64,000 nucleotides of DNA from Meloidogyne chitwoodi (GCA_015183035.1 JACZZP010000001.1:2294001-2358000), one strand, 5' to 3'. Shown: positions 29,580 through 44,209, counted from the stretch's first letter. Notes: generated from the letters alone by a model not told the origin. Numbers and translations: made by a program.

Positions 29580-29725
29580 AGATCGTCAATTTTAATATTA
29601 ATACCCAAAAGATCAACATTAAATAGTTTGTATTTTCTTATTTTTTACCATTCCATTTTCTATCATCAACAATAAATATTCCTTTATTATTAAATCAAGT
29701 ATATTTTGCATTTACTCTCTTTTTG
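29580..29725 (-). pseudogene. Fragment of the LECT2-like gene (intron-exon junction copy)
   Basis: The segment matches about 33060-33230: TTAATATTAATACCCAAAAGATCAAC is shared (given here in part), then TTTTTTACCATTCCATTTTC and CAACAATAAATATTCC. In the parent gene the last part encodes EGIFIVGAGKWN. Here the copy is degraded and lacks flanking exons, so it is a non-coding relic. Confidence 0.6.
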
Positions 29726-30202
29726 GATTTTATAATTTTGTACGTGTTTATTATCCAAAAATATAGAATTGAAGGATTATTAGAAAAAAAATACGAATCA
29801 GAAATCGGAAAACGTCAAAAATGGCTCAGGTTATTCGAGAGAAATTAAACAAAATTACTTGAAAAATATTTAAACAAAGGACAAAATCTTTAAAATCAAC
29901 AAATTAATTTAAAATTTATAATTAAATTTATATAAATTAGTATTTATAAAATTTAAAAAAATGTCAGTCAATACAAGAAAATTTTCAAGAATTTCAAAAA
30001 ATTTTTTTTTAATTTTCAAAAATAGGAAAAATAATTTTTAATTGATTGAGCTTTTAGTAAGTGAGATTTGTCAATTATGAGTATGTAATTATATAAATGT
30101 ATTATTTTTTGGAGATCAGTCAAATAATGTAGTCAATAGAAATATTTTTAAGATTTGTATTTTTTATAATACCCGAATTGTCCTCATTTATGTATTAATA
30201 AA

Positions 30203-31360
30203 CTACACTATACTCTCCAAATTACCTTCTTTGTCATTAGTTGAAGAAGGAAGTTTCGACACAGATTTAGAATTCTGAAAATTTTATAATTATTATTTAA
30301 ACTTAAATTTAAAAGTAATACTGAAGTCCCCTGAACATTTTGGTTCTGTTCACCTTGTCCTGTGCCATTATTGTTCAAATGTTGTGGCCTCTGCTGAATA
30401 AAAAATCAATAAATTTAAAATTTGAAAAGAAACCTGTACTGGAATGTTCATGTTTAAATTGCTTCTTTCGTTACCCGAAGGATTTGTCTAAAATTATTCA
30501 ATACACATATTTAATACTTTAGATGTAGAAAATAATAAAAATTTTTTTTATAAAAACAAGTGCTTGGATAAAAAGGAATTTTGTTGCTTTTATGTCTCCA
30601 AAATAATAAATAAAGTAAAAAAAAGTTGCGGACAAAAACTGCGGATATTTGCCTGCATAAACGAAAAGTCCCGAATGATCATAAATGGAAGAAATTAATG
30701 TAAATTAATTTTTAATTTAAATAAATTTAGAAGGTCCTCTCGTATAGATTACTTGATTGTTCTCCTACGAAAAATTAATAAAATAAAAATACCATTGGTG
30801 GTGAATAAGTACGACTCCTGATATCCTGCCTAAGACTGTCAAGATCCGATCGGAGCAATAAATAACCGAATGCAAACAAGGCGATCACAACGGCCAGAAT
30901 TCCGATTTCCAAAGAATTTAAATGGACGGTGGAACGGTGTGCCGTCTCAACTGCAATGGAATCTATAGCTGATTTACTCAGCTCCTAAAAATCCAAAACG
31001 TATTAATTAACAATGAAATACATACATTATCTTTTACCAATGCAGCAGCAATGTAATCAACTTCAACTGTGTTTGCATTCTAAATAAATTTTAAATTCAT
31101 TTTGAAAAAACCCCACTAAATTATTAGTAAAAATACAAACCTCATATAACCAACGCCCTACTAGTAGCGCTCCAACAATCAAAAATAAGACCACAAACAC
31201 AATAACAGCTTTATGTTGAGACAAAAACTAAAATATAATTTATTTAGACATTTTGCATTAAATTAATATTTTTTGCGCAAAAATCGACAAAACCATCACC
31301 ACATTTAAGTTTGCAGATAATCTTTAAACTTACGTTTTTTACTGACTCAACAAACGGCAT
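30203..31360 (-). CDS. Two-pass membrane protein with Asn/Gln-rich tail, unknown
   Basis: I do not recognise this gene. At least seven short exons on the minus strand splice in frame. The start is MPFVESVKN, followed by FLSQHKAVIVFVVLFLIVGA and LLVGRWLYE (first membrane segment); then NANTVEVDYIAAALVK and ELSKSAIDSIAVETAHRSTV; then LEIGILAVVIALFAFGYLLL (second membrane segment) followed by RSDLDSLRQDIRSRTYSPP. The tail is polar and low-complexity (TNPSGNERSNLNMNIPVQ, QQRPQHLNNNGTGQGEQNQN) and ends in KEGNLESIV. Both ends could face the same side of the membrane. Base composition is less AT-rich than its surroundings, which supports coding. There is no signal peptide before the first membrane segment. 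Confidence 0.6.
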
Positions 31361-31476
31361 TAAAGGAAAGTATAATGTTGAATAGACAATAAATGAGAAT
31401 AAAACCAACCACAATAATTAAAGCTAAAAATATAGGTAGATTAATTAGAAAAAACAAAAATAGAAATGTATTAAAA

Positions 31477-31602
31477 GGGACACGCCCGACTAGGCGCCGG
31501 CCGACTGGACGCGCAATAGTATATCTAATGAAGAGAATTAGAGATTAAGTGGAAACTAGAGATACTGCGTCCAGTCGGCCGGCGCCTAGTCGGGCTGTAC
31601 CC
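31477..31602. mobile_element. GC-rich foldback element with 8-bp duplication
   Basis: The two ends are inverted repeats of about 35 bp: GGGACACGCCCGACTAGG at the left against CCTAGTCGGGCTGTACCC at the right, continuing through CGCCGGCCGACTGGACGC. A perfect 8-bp direct duplication TATTAAAA flanks it (31469-31476, 31603-31610). Only about 55 bp of non-repeat centre. It is far more GC-rich than the surrounding DNA. It lies about 120 bases upstream of the start of the membrane-protein gene at 31360. Confidence 0.85.
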
Positions 31603-32251
31603 TATTAAAAGTATTTTAAAACAATGAACAAATAGTGGAATAATTGAGATAAATTTTATTCAAATATTACTTAAAAAATAAAAATAAGTTAACCAAGAAA
31701 AACTTGATATTTAAATCCCATTGTATGAAGAAAACTCTATTAAATTTTAACCATCTCAACAATTCAGTTAAAAACATCCAGTAGAGAAGCTTCCTTTTTG
31801 ATTTTAGTGTAGCAAAGTTTGTGCTGTTTTGGTGGATTTATAATTTAATGCAGTTGCTGAACCTCCTCCCAGAATTGTAGTTGCTCCCCAAATATGTATG
31901 TACTACTCATTTTTATTTTTAGAATTTGTTTATTTGATGAGTCCTATAAAAATACCTTTGAAAATCAATTGATAGAAACGTACATAGGTAGTTGCGTCAA
32001 TACATTTATATGAAAGAAAACAAAATGTGCGCAGGGATATTATTAAATCGAAGTGGAGAAAAATAAAACAAAATCAAGATATATGTACATGACGGTCTGA
32101 TTTGTACAATTTTCCCAAAATTTATTTGACTGCCCTCATGTAAATCAAAAAAAAATGACAACAAAATGTAAAATTTTAAAACATACAAAAATTTAGGAAA
32201 AGTCTGATATATAAAATAATATTTAAATAATGTATTTTCATTTAAAAATGA
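31603..32251. other. Intergenic region
   Basis: AT-rich with moderate complexity. No gene, RNA or repeat is recognised. Confidence 0.4.
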
Positions 32252-34290
32252 TTAAAAAATTAAATTTCTCAAAGATTTGTGTTTACAATTTTTAGCACTT
32301 ATAGCATCACTAATATCTAATAAAACACCTTGAAAACGAACTTCAACAAAAATAGTTGGAGATATATTGTCATTTGGACATTCTAGACGATAACCAATAT
32401 GTTGACCCTTTTTTAATTTATAAAGAAATTATTATTATTTTTTTAAACCTGTTCAATATTTTGACGCCCAAGTGGAATTGATTCGAGAAAACGAGCATTA
32501 TAAATACGAACTTCATAATCTAAAAAATTAAATTAATTTAAAACAATATTTTAAAATATATTAATTAATTGAGTAGTTTAAAAATAAAAATATGTATCAA
32601 TTTTTTAGGGAAAATAGTTGGGTATTTTATTTTTTAATTCTGATTATTTTAGGATTCTAAAAAATACGAATAATTCTAATGAGTCTAGATTAGTTCTAAA
32701 AGAAAAGTTTTATAGAAAATATTTGTTTATTTTATTTTAGAGATCTTAAAAATTAGAATAATTCTAAGAGGGATAGATTATTGCTGATGAAAGATTAGTT
32801 CTAGAAAAAAATTTTATTTTATAAAAATATCTATTATTTTTATTTTATTTTTATTTTATGATTACTAAAAATTAGAATAAATTCAAGTGAAATTCTATTT
32901 CTTTTTAGAGGAAGAAAAGCATTCGGTAGAAAAGGAGAAAAAATGTTAATTGATCACATGTGCATTATGCTTAGTCGGGTAAGGGATTGCCTATAAGCGG
33001 AAAGGGCACAGGTTCGATGCCCAAAGAGGGCAAACAGTTTTTAACATAGAGAATTGTACTAATTTTTAAATTTTAATATTAATACCCAAAAGATCAACTT
33101 AAATTTAAAATGTTGATTTATTTGTCTTTTCTTTATTTTTATTTTTTACCATTCCATTTTCCAGCACCAACAATAAATATTCCTTCATTAGTACATCCAG
33201 TATATGCTTGTGCCCCAGGTTCACTATTAATTCTAATTCTTCCAATTAATTCACCTTCAATAGGACTATAAATACGAGGAATCCCCCATTCTTCATTTAA
33301 ATTATTTTCTTCTTTTTTCTCTTCTTCTTCAGAATTTTCTTCAATTTGTTGAACAATATCTGGACATTTAATTTCCCATCCTTTAACTCCATTAAAACGA
33401 CTTTTTTTTGAATTAAAAAAATATTAAAAATTAATTTTAAAAAAAATTGTTTAACTTGTCAAATTTGAATGGCAGACCCTCCAAAGCATTAATTCTGTTT
33501 GTTTCACATATTTGATTTAAACACATACCTTTTTTAAAAATATATTTTTAAATTTAATTTAAAAACAAACAATCAATTAAATGATATGTTGGATCAATTG
33601 GACGTCCTTGTTTGTGTAAATAAACTCTGATAAAATTTTCTTCTTTTTTTGAACGACCCGAAGAAGAAATAAATTTCATTTCACATTCAATATCTAAGGC
33701 TATACCAATTTTTTGTCCAGCATGGACATGGCCACTATAACGAAATAGACGAACAGAGCCAATTAATACATGATAACCTTTTTTAAAAATAAAAAAAATA
33801 TTTTAAATTTTTTTCCAGTACCTTGCCATTGCCCTATTCCATCAATTCTAACCCCACGATCTGGCAAACATTTTGCAATATTTCTTTTTGTTTCAGGCTT
33901 TTCAATTTCATTTAATCCATTTCCATCAAAAGGTCTCCAAGAAGAAAGTTTCCCTTCAAAAGGAGAATAAATAAAATTTCCTTCTCTACAACTTAAATCT
34001 ACAGCTTCAATAAATTGATCATTTCTTCTTTAAAAAATTTAAAATTTTATTTTTAAAATATTAAAAGAAAATTAATTACCTCAATGATTTATAATTTCCA
34101 CAAATTCCATTAGAAGAACAACTAATTATTTTATTAACGGGATGTTTAGAATCAGTATCAGCTGAACAAATTGTTTTCATACAAAATCCATTAACTAAAA
34201 AGATTTTTGTTTTTCTAAAATATTTTTTAAATTACCTTTATTAAAGAAAATAAATAAAAATAATTGAAAATAAAATAATATTTTAAACAT
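32252..34290 (-). CDS. Secreted LECT2-like (M23-fold) protein, two domains
   Basis: The start MFKILFYFQLFLFIFFNK is a signal peptide. The first domain resembles LECT2/chemotaxin-2, an M23 metallopeptidase fold that lacks peptidase activity in vertebrates: CSADTDSKHPVNKIISCSSN, GICGNYKSL, EAVDLSCREGNFIYSPFEG, GVRIDGIGQWQGYHVLIGSV, FRYSGHVHAGQKIG, DPTYHLIDC. The position of the first zinc-binding His in LECT2 (HxxVD) seems to be Ile here (IEAVD), so zinc binding is doubtful. A second, more diverged domain follows an acidic linker (EENSEEEEKKEENN): RIYSPIEGELIGRIRINSE, YTGCTNEGIFIVGAGKWNG, RIYNARFLESIPLGRQNIE, GYRLECPNDNISP, ISAKNCKHKSLRNLIF. About eight exons. The intron at about 32525-33145 holds a repeat insertion and a tRNA-like unit. 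An extracellular role is inferred. Confidence 0.7.
32629..32890. repeat. AT-rich dispersed repeat, shared with the TMEM245 intron
   Basis: Matches 41868-42130 closely over about 230 bp: TTAGAGATCTTAAAAATTAG, TCTAGATTAGTTCTAAAAGA, GGGATAGATTATTGCTGATG. A shorter, diverged match is at 29378-29440. It lies in an intron. No inverted ends are apparent. Confidence 0.7.
32966..33030 (+). repeat. tRNA-derived repeat, copy 2 of a duplicated pair
   Basis: GCTTAGTCGGGTAAGGGATT and GGTTCGATGCCC in a 65-base unit, the same family as 29490-29560. Antisense in an intron of the LECT2-like gene. Confidence 0.5.
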
Positions 34291-34944
34291 TTTTTATTAA
34301 AAATATTTTTTATAAATTAGGCAAAAAAAAAGAATTAATTGATTGAAGTAAAAGGTAAAATAAATAATATTGTTATCTCATTTTTAATTTTTTTATCAGG
34401 TCAAATATAAATTAGACCTATAAACATACATATTTGCTTTAATTATTTAAAAATAAATACCTATGTACATATGTACAAATGTTTTATTTTTAAAATTTTT
34501 CTTAAAAAAAATTCAAAATTAAAAAAAGGAAAAGAATATAAAAATATACGTTTTAGAGGTATTTAATATATTTTAATACATATTTGTGAATTAATTATTA
34601 GGTATCAAATAAATATTATTATTTTAACAATTAAGTTGAGATTGGTAATTGTAAAAAAAGGTTTAGAAAAGGTAAAGGACAATCTGGACAAATTAACAAA
34701 TTCTTCGACATACAAAATTGAAATTTTCAAATATCCACAAATGATTTAAATTATAAAAAATATTAGAGGACTCAACAAATTTTCCTAAGTAAAAGAAAAA
34801 TCCTATAAAATTCAAAAATTCCTTAAACTAATTTTACAAAATAAAAAAACAAAATAATTAACACATTTATTTACAATTATACATACAATATATACAAGAA
34901 TACATAGAAAATACAGAGCAATGTGGATATATCAACATTATCAC
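34291..34944. other. Intergenic region
   Basis: Very AT-rich and low in complexity. No feature recognised. Confidence 0.4.
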
Positions 34945-36525
34945 CTATCCAGTCTTCTTGGTTGATCCTCGCGAACGCTCATCAACTTGCCAGTCCAGTG
35001 GATACGTCTGGAAAAAAATTTAATGTAGGAAGGATAAATAAAAGAAATTAAAATCTACCGGTACTTGAAGCCGTGTCAGTGCAGCACCTATATCCGCGGC
35101 AATCGCATCGTACGGCGGGTCGTCGTAATATCGAAGAGGCGCAACAAGATCAAGGATATGGGCGAACTGTTTGGGACATCCGCCGAGCAGCAAACGACGT
35201 GGATCCTTTTCGGTCTTCTCCTCCTTTGCCTTCGGGTCCTTTGACTTCTCCGTCTTTGTGTCCTTCGTCTCCACCTTTTGGTCCTTTGACTTCTCTGCCT
35301 TCGCGTCCTTTGATTTCGTCTCCGTCTTCGGGTCCTTTGTTTTCGTCTCCGTCTTTGAGTCCTTTGATTTCGTCTCCGTCTTTTGGTCCTTTGACTTCCT
35401 CGCCTTTTTCTCTGAATCCATGGCTTCACTCTTCATGTCCCGGATGCGCGCTTCATCCTGTTAAAAAATAAAAAATTAAATAAAGCAAAATGTTATAATA
35501 TAAACTCACATCAATTCGATGCCACGGAAGCTTTCCTTTTATCAACTCGCACGCCATGTAGAACCAGCTCTCGACGTCGTCTCCACGGCAGAGCTCCTTG
35601 TGCCTGTGTCCAATCCTTGAAGCATATTTCGCTGTGCCTCTGAATCCAATGTTGCCGGCACGTGGACGTTTGAGAACACCAGTAGCAGAGTTGACAAAGC
35701 AGCGGGCCATACCAAAGTCAAGGATGTAGATGACTCCAGTGTCCGAATGTCCTATTGAGAAGTTGGCCGGTTTTACCTTAAAAATTAGAAAACAAATACA
35801 TTTTTAGAATTTAGAAAAGTTAAAACTCACGTCTCTATGCAGAAATCCAACTAGATGCAGCTGCAATAATGCTGCCAATGTCTTCCTTGCAGCAAGCACG
35901 GCCGTTCCTAACGAAAATTTGTTGTTGGGACGCCTCCGACGAAGATCCTTAAAATATTATTATTTTGTTATCAATCAGTTTTTAAAGCAGAGCACCTCAA
36001 GCGACGGGCCAACCAACGACATGACCAAGTAGTTGTACTGATTGCTCCACTCTCCCTTATCGATGAGCAGTGGGTAACGGCGCTTCTGGCCCTCAAGCGT
36101 TGTCTCTGCTTGCGACATGAGAGCCTGGTAGACTTGAACCTCGATGGCCAGCATCTGGACTTGCGCACTCATACGTTCTGCCTTAAATAAAAAACAAGAT
36201 TTAAAAAAATATATCTTAAAATAAAATTTACCTTCAACGCATATTGCTCCTTCTTTTTGGCCTCCTCCTCCACCAAGAATACAGCGCCAAACGCTCCCGA
36301 GCCGAGCCTGCTGAGGACACGCCATTTTCTGTTTTCTCCACTGCCAATTACCGTTCCTGCGTTGAGGGCGATTGCTTCTGTGGGCATAAGTCGAGAGATC
36401 ATCTCCGTGTTCGTGTTGGCGTCCTCCTGCTGTTGTTGTCTGGGCTGGTCCGCTCCACTCACCACGCTGCGCTCGTCCTTTTGTCCACCCTTCTGAACGT
36501 TGTTGCTCTTTGTGCCGTCTACCAT
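34945..36525 (-). CDS. Tau-tubulin kinase / CK1-family protein kinase with Lys-Asp repeat insert
   Basis: Six exons: 36525-36232, 36181-35996, 35947-35831, 35776-35510, 35457-35059 and 35007-34945. After a 70-residue polar leader the kinase domain starts with WRVLSRLGSGAFGAVFLVEE (Gly-rich loop) and EQYALK (ATP lysine). The catalytic loop is HRDVKPANF, the metal site ILDFGMA, and the activation region GFRGTAKYASRIGHRHKELC is typical of the CK1/TTBK group. DDVESWFYMACELIKGKLPW follows. Between PWHRID and the C-terminal lobe end sits an insert of at least six K-S-K-D-x-K-T-E-T-like units (35220-35410). The end has PYDAI and TYPLDWQVDERSRGSTKKTG. The nematode TTBK-like group is large and often sperm-expressed; a specific orthologue cannot be named. 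The coding sequence is strikingly richer in GC than its neighbours. Confidence 0.88.
35215..35410 (-). repeat. In-frame coding minisatellite in the kinase gene
   Basis: Repeats of about 24-33 bases encode K-S-K-D-(Q/S/P/A)-K-(T/V/A)-E-T-like units. The highly charged product interrupts the C-lobe. The repeat also creates long open frames on the other strand, which are not genes. Confidence 0.8.
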
Positions 36526-37082
36526 TGTTGTTGCCGCGGTGATATGAGTAGGTTGAGTGTTGTGATTAGCTGTCGCAATTACTGAGTAAAAAAGCTTTGC
36601 TTTTATAGCAAAAACACAACATTCACTTTCTTACATTCAAGAAGTTCATTTTTTGGTATAAGAGCTTAAATTTTTTCGAGTTATTCGCACAGCTGGACTC
36701 TCGACCTACTCACATTTCAGCGGCAACAACGATGGCAGACGGAACGAGGAGCAACGACAAAAAATGGTGGACAATGACTGGACAGAACAAAACCGAAATA
36801 GCACAGAAGTAAAATGCGCCAAATGAGCGAAGAGTTGATCCGGCCGTTTTCGTTGAGAACTTGTGGACACCCTTGCCAAATACATAAGTACTTAAAGCAT
36901 TTTATGTTTAAGGACCCTTTTTTGTAATGTTTTAAACTTGCAATTAGACTATTCTTTAGATTTATATGAAATATGTATTAAATAAAACTGCTACTATTAT
37001 ATTTTCTTCCTTTAAAGCATTTGGAATTTTAAATTTTACAAACTTTGTACAGATAAGAGAACATTTTCGATCTTTTAGTAGA
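36526..37082. other. Kinase 5' region with an inverted partial copy of the kinase start
   Basis: Contains the kinase promoter and, at 36680-36800 on the plus strand, a diverged copy of the kinase 5' end (annotated separately). An upstream in-frame ATG at 36966 could extend the next gene, but I prefer the ATG at 37083. Confidence 0.5.
36683..36815 (+). pseudogene. Truncated inverted copy of the TTBK-like kinase 5' end
   Basis: ACCTACTCACATTTCAGCGG CAACAACG-ATG at 36690-36735 mirrors the minus-strand kinase leader ACCTACTCATATCACCGCGG CAACAACA-ATG. The first codons also match (MADGTRSND versus MVDGTKSNN). The copy then loses frame and stops after 26 codons, with no kinase domain after it. It looks like a head-to-head paralogue that was truncated. 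Confidence 0.7.
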
Positions 37083-37542
37083 ATGGTTCTTCAAGAAGGA
37101 AAATTCTTTGTTTGGCAGGATTTTGATACAACGTTACTATTAAAGTTTGTTTTTTTAATTATAAAAAAATTCTTTGGATATTTTAAAAAGTTGATCATCT
37201 TCAAACTCAAAAAGTGTTTAGATATTTGTTTGTTGTTGAAGCCTAAATAATATAAAACTTTTATTTTCTAGTGATCGTTCTGTACATATTGCTTTTGATT
37301 TTTGTCATTCGGGTAAAAAAGATCGTGTTTACATGAAAAGGTTTTCTTTTCAGTTTTCTTGTAAATTAAATTTCTTTTTTAGAGCTTATTTGGATGATTT
37401 AGCCGGAACAAAAAGACGTTTACAATCAAAAATTAAAGATTTGTTTAACAAAAAAGAGGTCCCTGAAATTTCTGTTCGACTACTTTCAGAACATGGAGAA
37501 ATTTCGGATGATCAAGTAAAAAAATTATTGTTGGGTGAATAA
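37083..37542 (+). CDS. Small conserved-looking protein, unknown
   Basis: Three exons splice to about 95 residues: MVLQEGKFFVWQDFDTTLLL, then NDRSVHIAFDFCHSGKKDRV, then a charged helical C-terminal exon with YLDDLAGTKRRLQSKIKDLF and EHGEISDDQVKKLLLGE. No signal peptide or membrane segment is seen. I do not recognise the family. The stop is only 150 bases upstream of the PDE12 start on the same strand, with a TTATTTTAAG acceptor just before that start, which fits a trans-spliced operon. A longer N-terminus from the ATG at 36966 is possible. Confidence 0.6.
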
Positions 37543-37692
37543 GTTTTTAGGAACAAATTGGTCAACGGTTTGTTAAAGTTCGGCCACTTTTTATCGTGAT
37601 TTTAAAGTTTTTCTTTCGATAGTCTTATTATTAGTATATTTTTGATTTATTCACAAAAATGAAAAAATAACTTGGAAATTTATTTTAAGACG

Positions 37693-40153
37693 ATGAATTT
37701 TGATGTTTTCTTTGGTCAACAGCCTTGTACAAAAATAGAGATTGGCGATGCTGAATACACTGTTGTTAGGGATACACCATGGCTAGACAATTTAAAAATA
37801 GCTTTAGAACCTCTTGTTGGTTGTCCTTTAATGCCAAGGTTTTTTTTAATTTTTCGGGAAATTTTAAGCTTATTTTCTGTCAAGTATTTCCTAAATTTGT
37901 TTTAAATAAACCTTGGGCATTTTGTCTTCATTCACTTTTTATATAACTTTATATTAAAAGTTTTTCTCTTCAAATTTATGGTTTGATCTTTATTAATTGG
38001 ACATATTTTTAATATTATTAAAGTACGTGAATCCTTTAAACTTAAATTATAGGGAAACATATATTAAAAGAAATGAATATATTTTTGCAACAAATAAAAA
38101 TTAAACAACAAATTCCATTAAAAAGATTAAAAATAGCTTTAGAACCTCTTATTGGTTGTCCTTTAATGCCAAGGTTTTTTAAAAAAAAATTTGGAAAATT
38201 TTAATTAATTTTTGTCCAAAAAATATTTTTTTAAGTTTATATAAACCTTTCTTCAATTTTTCAGTGTGGATTGGAAAACAAAAGATCCAATTGCCAAATA
38301 TCATTGGTTTGTTGGTAGCAAACTTCAAAAAAGAGAAAAAATTTCATTTGGTTTATTTTTTAATTTTGTAAAAATAAAAATTTATTTTTAAGATATTAAT
38401 AGTAAATGTGGAATTTCGATAGAAGGTTTTGAGTTCATGTCAACATTTCCTTATTATTGTCCAACAGAAGAAGATTTAAACAAATTTATTGCTGTAGTTG
38501 TTCAATTTTCTGATGAGGAAATTGGAAGGATGGCTATTTCTCCTATTCGTGTTAAAAGAACAAAAGAAAACGAAAATGATAATTTAATTTTTGAAAAGAG
38601 ACAAGAACAATTTTGTAAAGAAATTTTAAATGGAAATAAGTAAATTTTTTTAATATTTATTTTTATTTAAAATTATTTTTTAGATATCGTGTTCTTAGTT
38701 ACAATGGTATTTTTATTTATTTTTTTTTAATTTATTAAAAAATAATTTTTTTAAAGTTCTTGCCCATCTTTATATCAAAAGTGCACTAAAAAAAGGGAAT
38801 CAAGAAAATCAATATTTTCCTTATTGTCCAAAAGAATTTCAATATGATAGTTATCGTTATCCGTTACTACTTAAGGAAATAAATGGTAAGAAAATTTATT
38901 ATTAAAAATTGGTCCTTTTTACTTTTGGGGACAAAATTCCGCATCTTTTCATACTTTTTATTTTTATGCAAAATTGAGGAATGAGAAGCACCGTTACGAC
39001 GGTGATTCTGATTGACAGTTATTTTTGTGAGTTTTTTAAGGGAAGATAAATTTTAAGACATACTAGCATAAATTGTTGATTTTATGCCTCAAAAATATTA
39101 ACATGTATGAAATGTGCGGACAAAAAAATTTAAAAGAACAAAAGGAAATTTTATAAATAAAATTAAGGTTACAATGCCGATCTACTTTTTTTGCAAGAGG
39201 TTGATGTTCGTTTTCAAAAAAGATTTTTGTTTCCATTTTTAAAACTAAAGGTTTTCTTTAATTTTTTATCAAAAAATATTAAAAAATAATAATAATTTAA
39301 GGGTTATACTCCAATTTTTAATTGTAAAGAAAATCAAGTTAATGAAGGATTAGTTATTTGTGCTCGAACTGACAGATTTAGCAGTCATGACAATTATACA
39401 GCAAAATTAAGTAATCTTTTGGAATTATCTTCAAACTCAGATATTTTGGATTTTTTAAAAAATAAACCAGATTTGTATAAAATAATTAGTACAAGGCCTA
39501 CAATCATTCAGGTTTTTTATTAATTAATTTTTAAAAATAAAAAAATTCTTTTTTAAAAGATTATTCATTTTTCTTCTACTGAAAATCCAAATATTCAAAT
39601 ACTTGCTGCAAATACTCATTTATATTTTGATCCTTTACATGAAGATGTTAAATTTTTACAAACAGTTTTATGTGTTAGATATATTGATTACATTATTAAA
39701 AAAATAAAATCTTTACAAAAAAATGATAAACAAAATATTCAAGTTCTTTTTGCTGGTGATTTTAATTTTACTCCAAATAGTAAATCTGCTCAACTATTAA
39801 GAAATGATAATATTAAAAAAGAAAATGATGATGAGGATATCGAAAAAATTGAAGGTAATATGATTAAAAAAATAACAAAATTCTTTTTTTCTTTAGCTCC
39901 CTTTAAATTTCAATGTGCTACAGGTTTTCCTTCTTATACAAATTTTACACGTGCTGAAGATTGTACAAAAGAATCATTTATTGGCTGTTTAGATTATATT
40001 TGGGTGTATCCACAAACAAAAATTTTGAAAGTTTTACCAATGCCTGATCATCAATTAGTTATTAAATATGGAGCACTTCCATCAAGAATTGCTCCAAGTG
40101 ATCATTTACCTATTATTTGTGAAATTTGTTTGAGTGATATTGATACAAATTAA
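37693..40153 (+). CDS. 2',5'-phosphodiesterase 12-like exonuclease (EEP family)
   Basis: PDE12 is a mitochondrial-matrix member of the endonuclease/exonuclease/phosphatase superfamily that removes 3' adenosines, including 2'-5' oligoadenylate and mt-RNA poly(A). The N-terminal region is MNFDVFFGQQPCTKIEIGD, then KIALEPLVGCPLMP and SVDWKTKD. The catalytic domain shows RVLSYNVLAHLYIKSA, FPYCPKEFQYDSYR, NADLLFLQEVDVRF (metal Glu), ILAANTHLYFDPLHED, VLFAGDFNFTPNS, GFPSYTNFTR, LDYIWVYP and the terminal APSDHLPI (catalytic Asp-His). Order and spacing follow human PDE12. About ten exons. An obvious mitochondrial targeting peptide is not visible at this start, so an upstream exon may be missing. A duplicated exon segment lies at 38128-38176. 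Confidence 0.85.
38073..38176 (+). other. Duplicated PDE12 exon segment or alternative first exon
   Basis: Bases 38128-38176 repeat 37792-37840 with one substitution in about 48 bases; both encode KIALEPL(V/I)GCPLMP and end at a GT donor. The second copy sits in the intron and is preceded by an in-frame ATG at 38073 (MNIFLQQIKIKQQIPLKRL). It could be a mutually exclusive or alternative first exon, or a non-functional duplicate. Confidence 0.6.
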
Positions 40154-40311
40154 TACTTGATTTTCTATTTTATTTATTTTTTTAATTATTTATTTTAATA
40201 AAAATAAGAAAAATTTAATCTTTTTTTATTGTGTGTTTGTGTATTTTTCTTTACCTTTATATATTTTTAATTAATTTATTTTTTAAATAAATTAATTAAT
40301 TTATTAAATAA

Positions 40312-43950
<3,639 letters not shown>

Positions 43951-44209
43951 ATTTTTTTAAATAATCTCAAATAGTCAATTATAATAATTTTATTATATTC
44001 TTTTATCATAATCTGGTACTCTTTTTTATATAATACTTATTAATATTTTGGATTTGTTTAATAAATCCTTTTTAAAATATTTTTTTTGTCAAAAATTTTA
44101 ATTTTTTATCAATAAACTCAGAATTTTATACTTGAAAATTTTTTCTAAAATCACAGAAAAATATATTAAAATTGTATAGATTTTCTCTAAAGTTATAATC
44201 TAGCAAAGC
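43951..44209. other. Convergent 3' intergenic region
   Basis: AT-rich region between the convergent TMEM245 and IR25a-like genes. AATAAA-like signals are present on both strands. Nothing else is seen. Confidence 0.4.

Larger units (their letters stand above)
28700..30202. other. Gene-free interval with a decayed duplicate of the LECT2-like locus
   Basis: No intact gene. Bases 28845-29050 are open in one frame but hydrophobic-biased and without family features. From about 29378 to 29720 the sequence aligns with 32830-33230: the AAAATTAGAATAATTCTAA repeat, the tRNA-like unit, TTTTAATATTAATACCCAAA, then TTTTTTACCATTCCATTTTC. This is a partial copy of an intron-exon junction of the gene at 32252-34290, annotated separately. 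Confidence 0.6.

Noticed and set aside
35073..35471. Plus-strand open frames rich in Ser/Pro or Phe/Ser over the kinase
   Set aside because: Antisense shadows of the K-S-K-D repeat in the minus-strand kinase.
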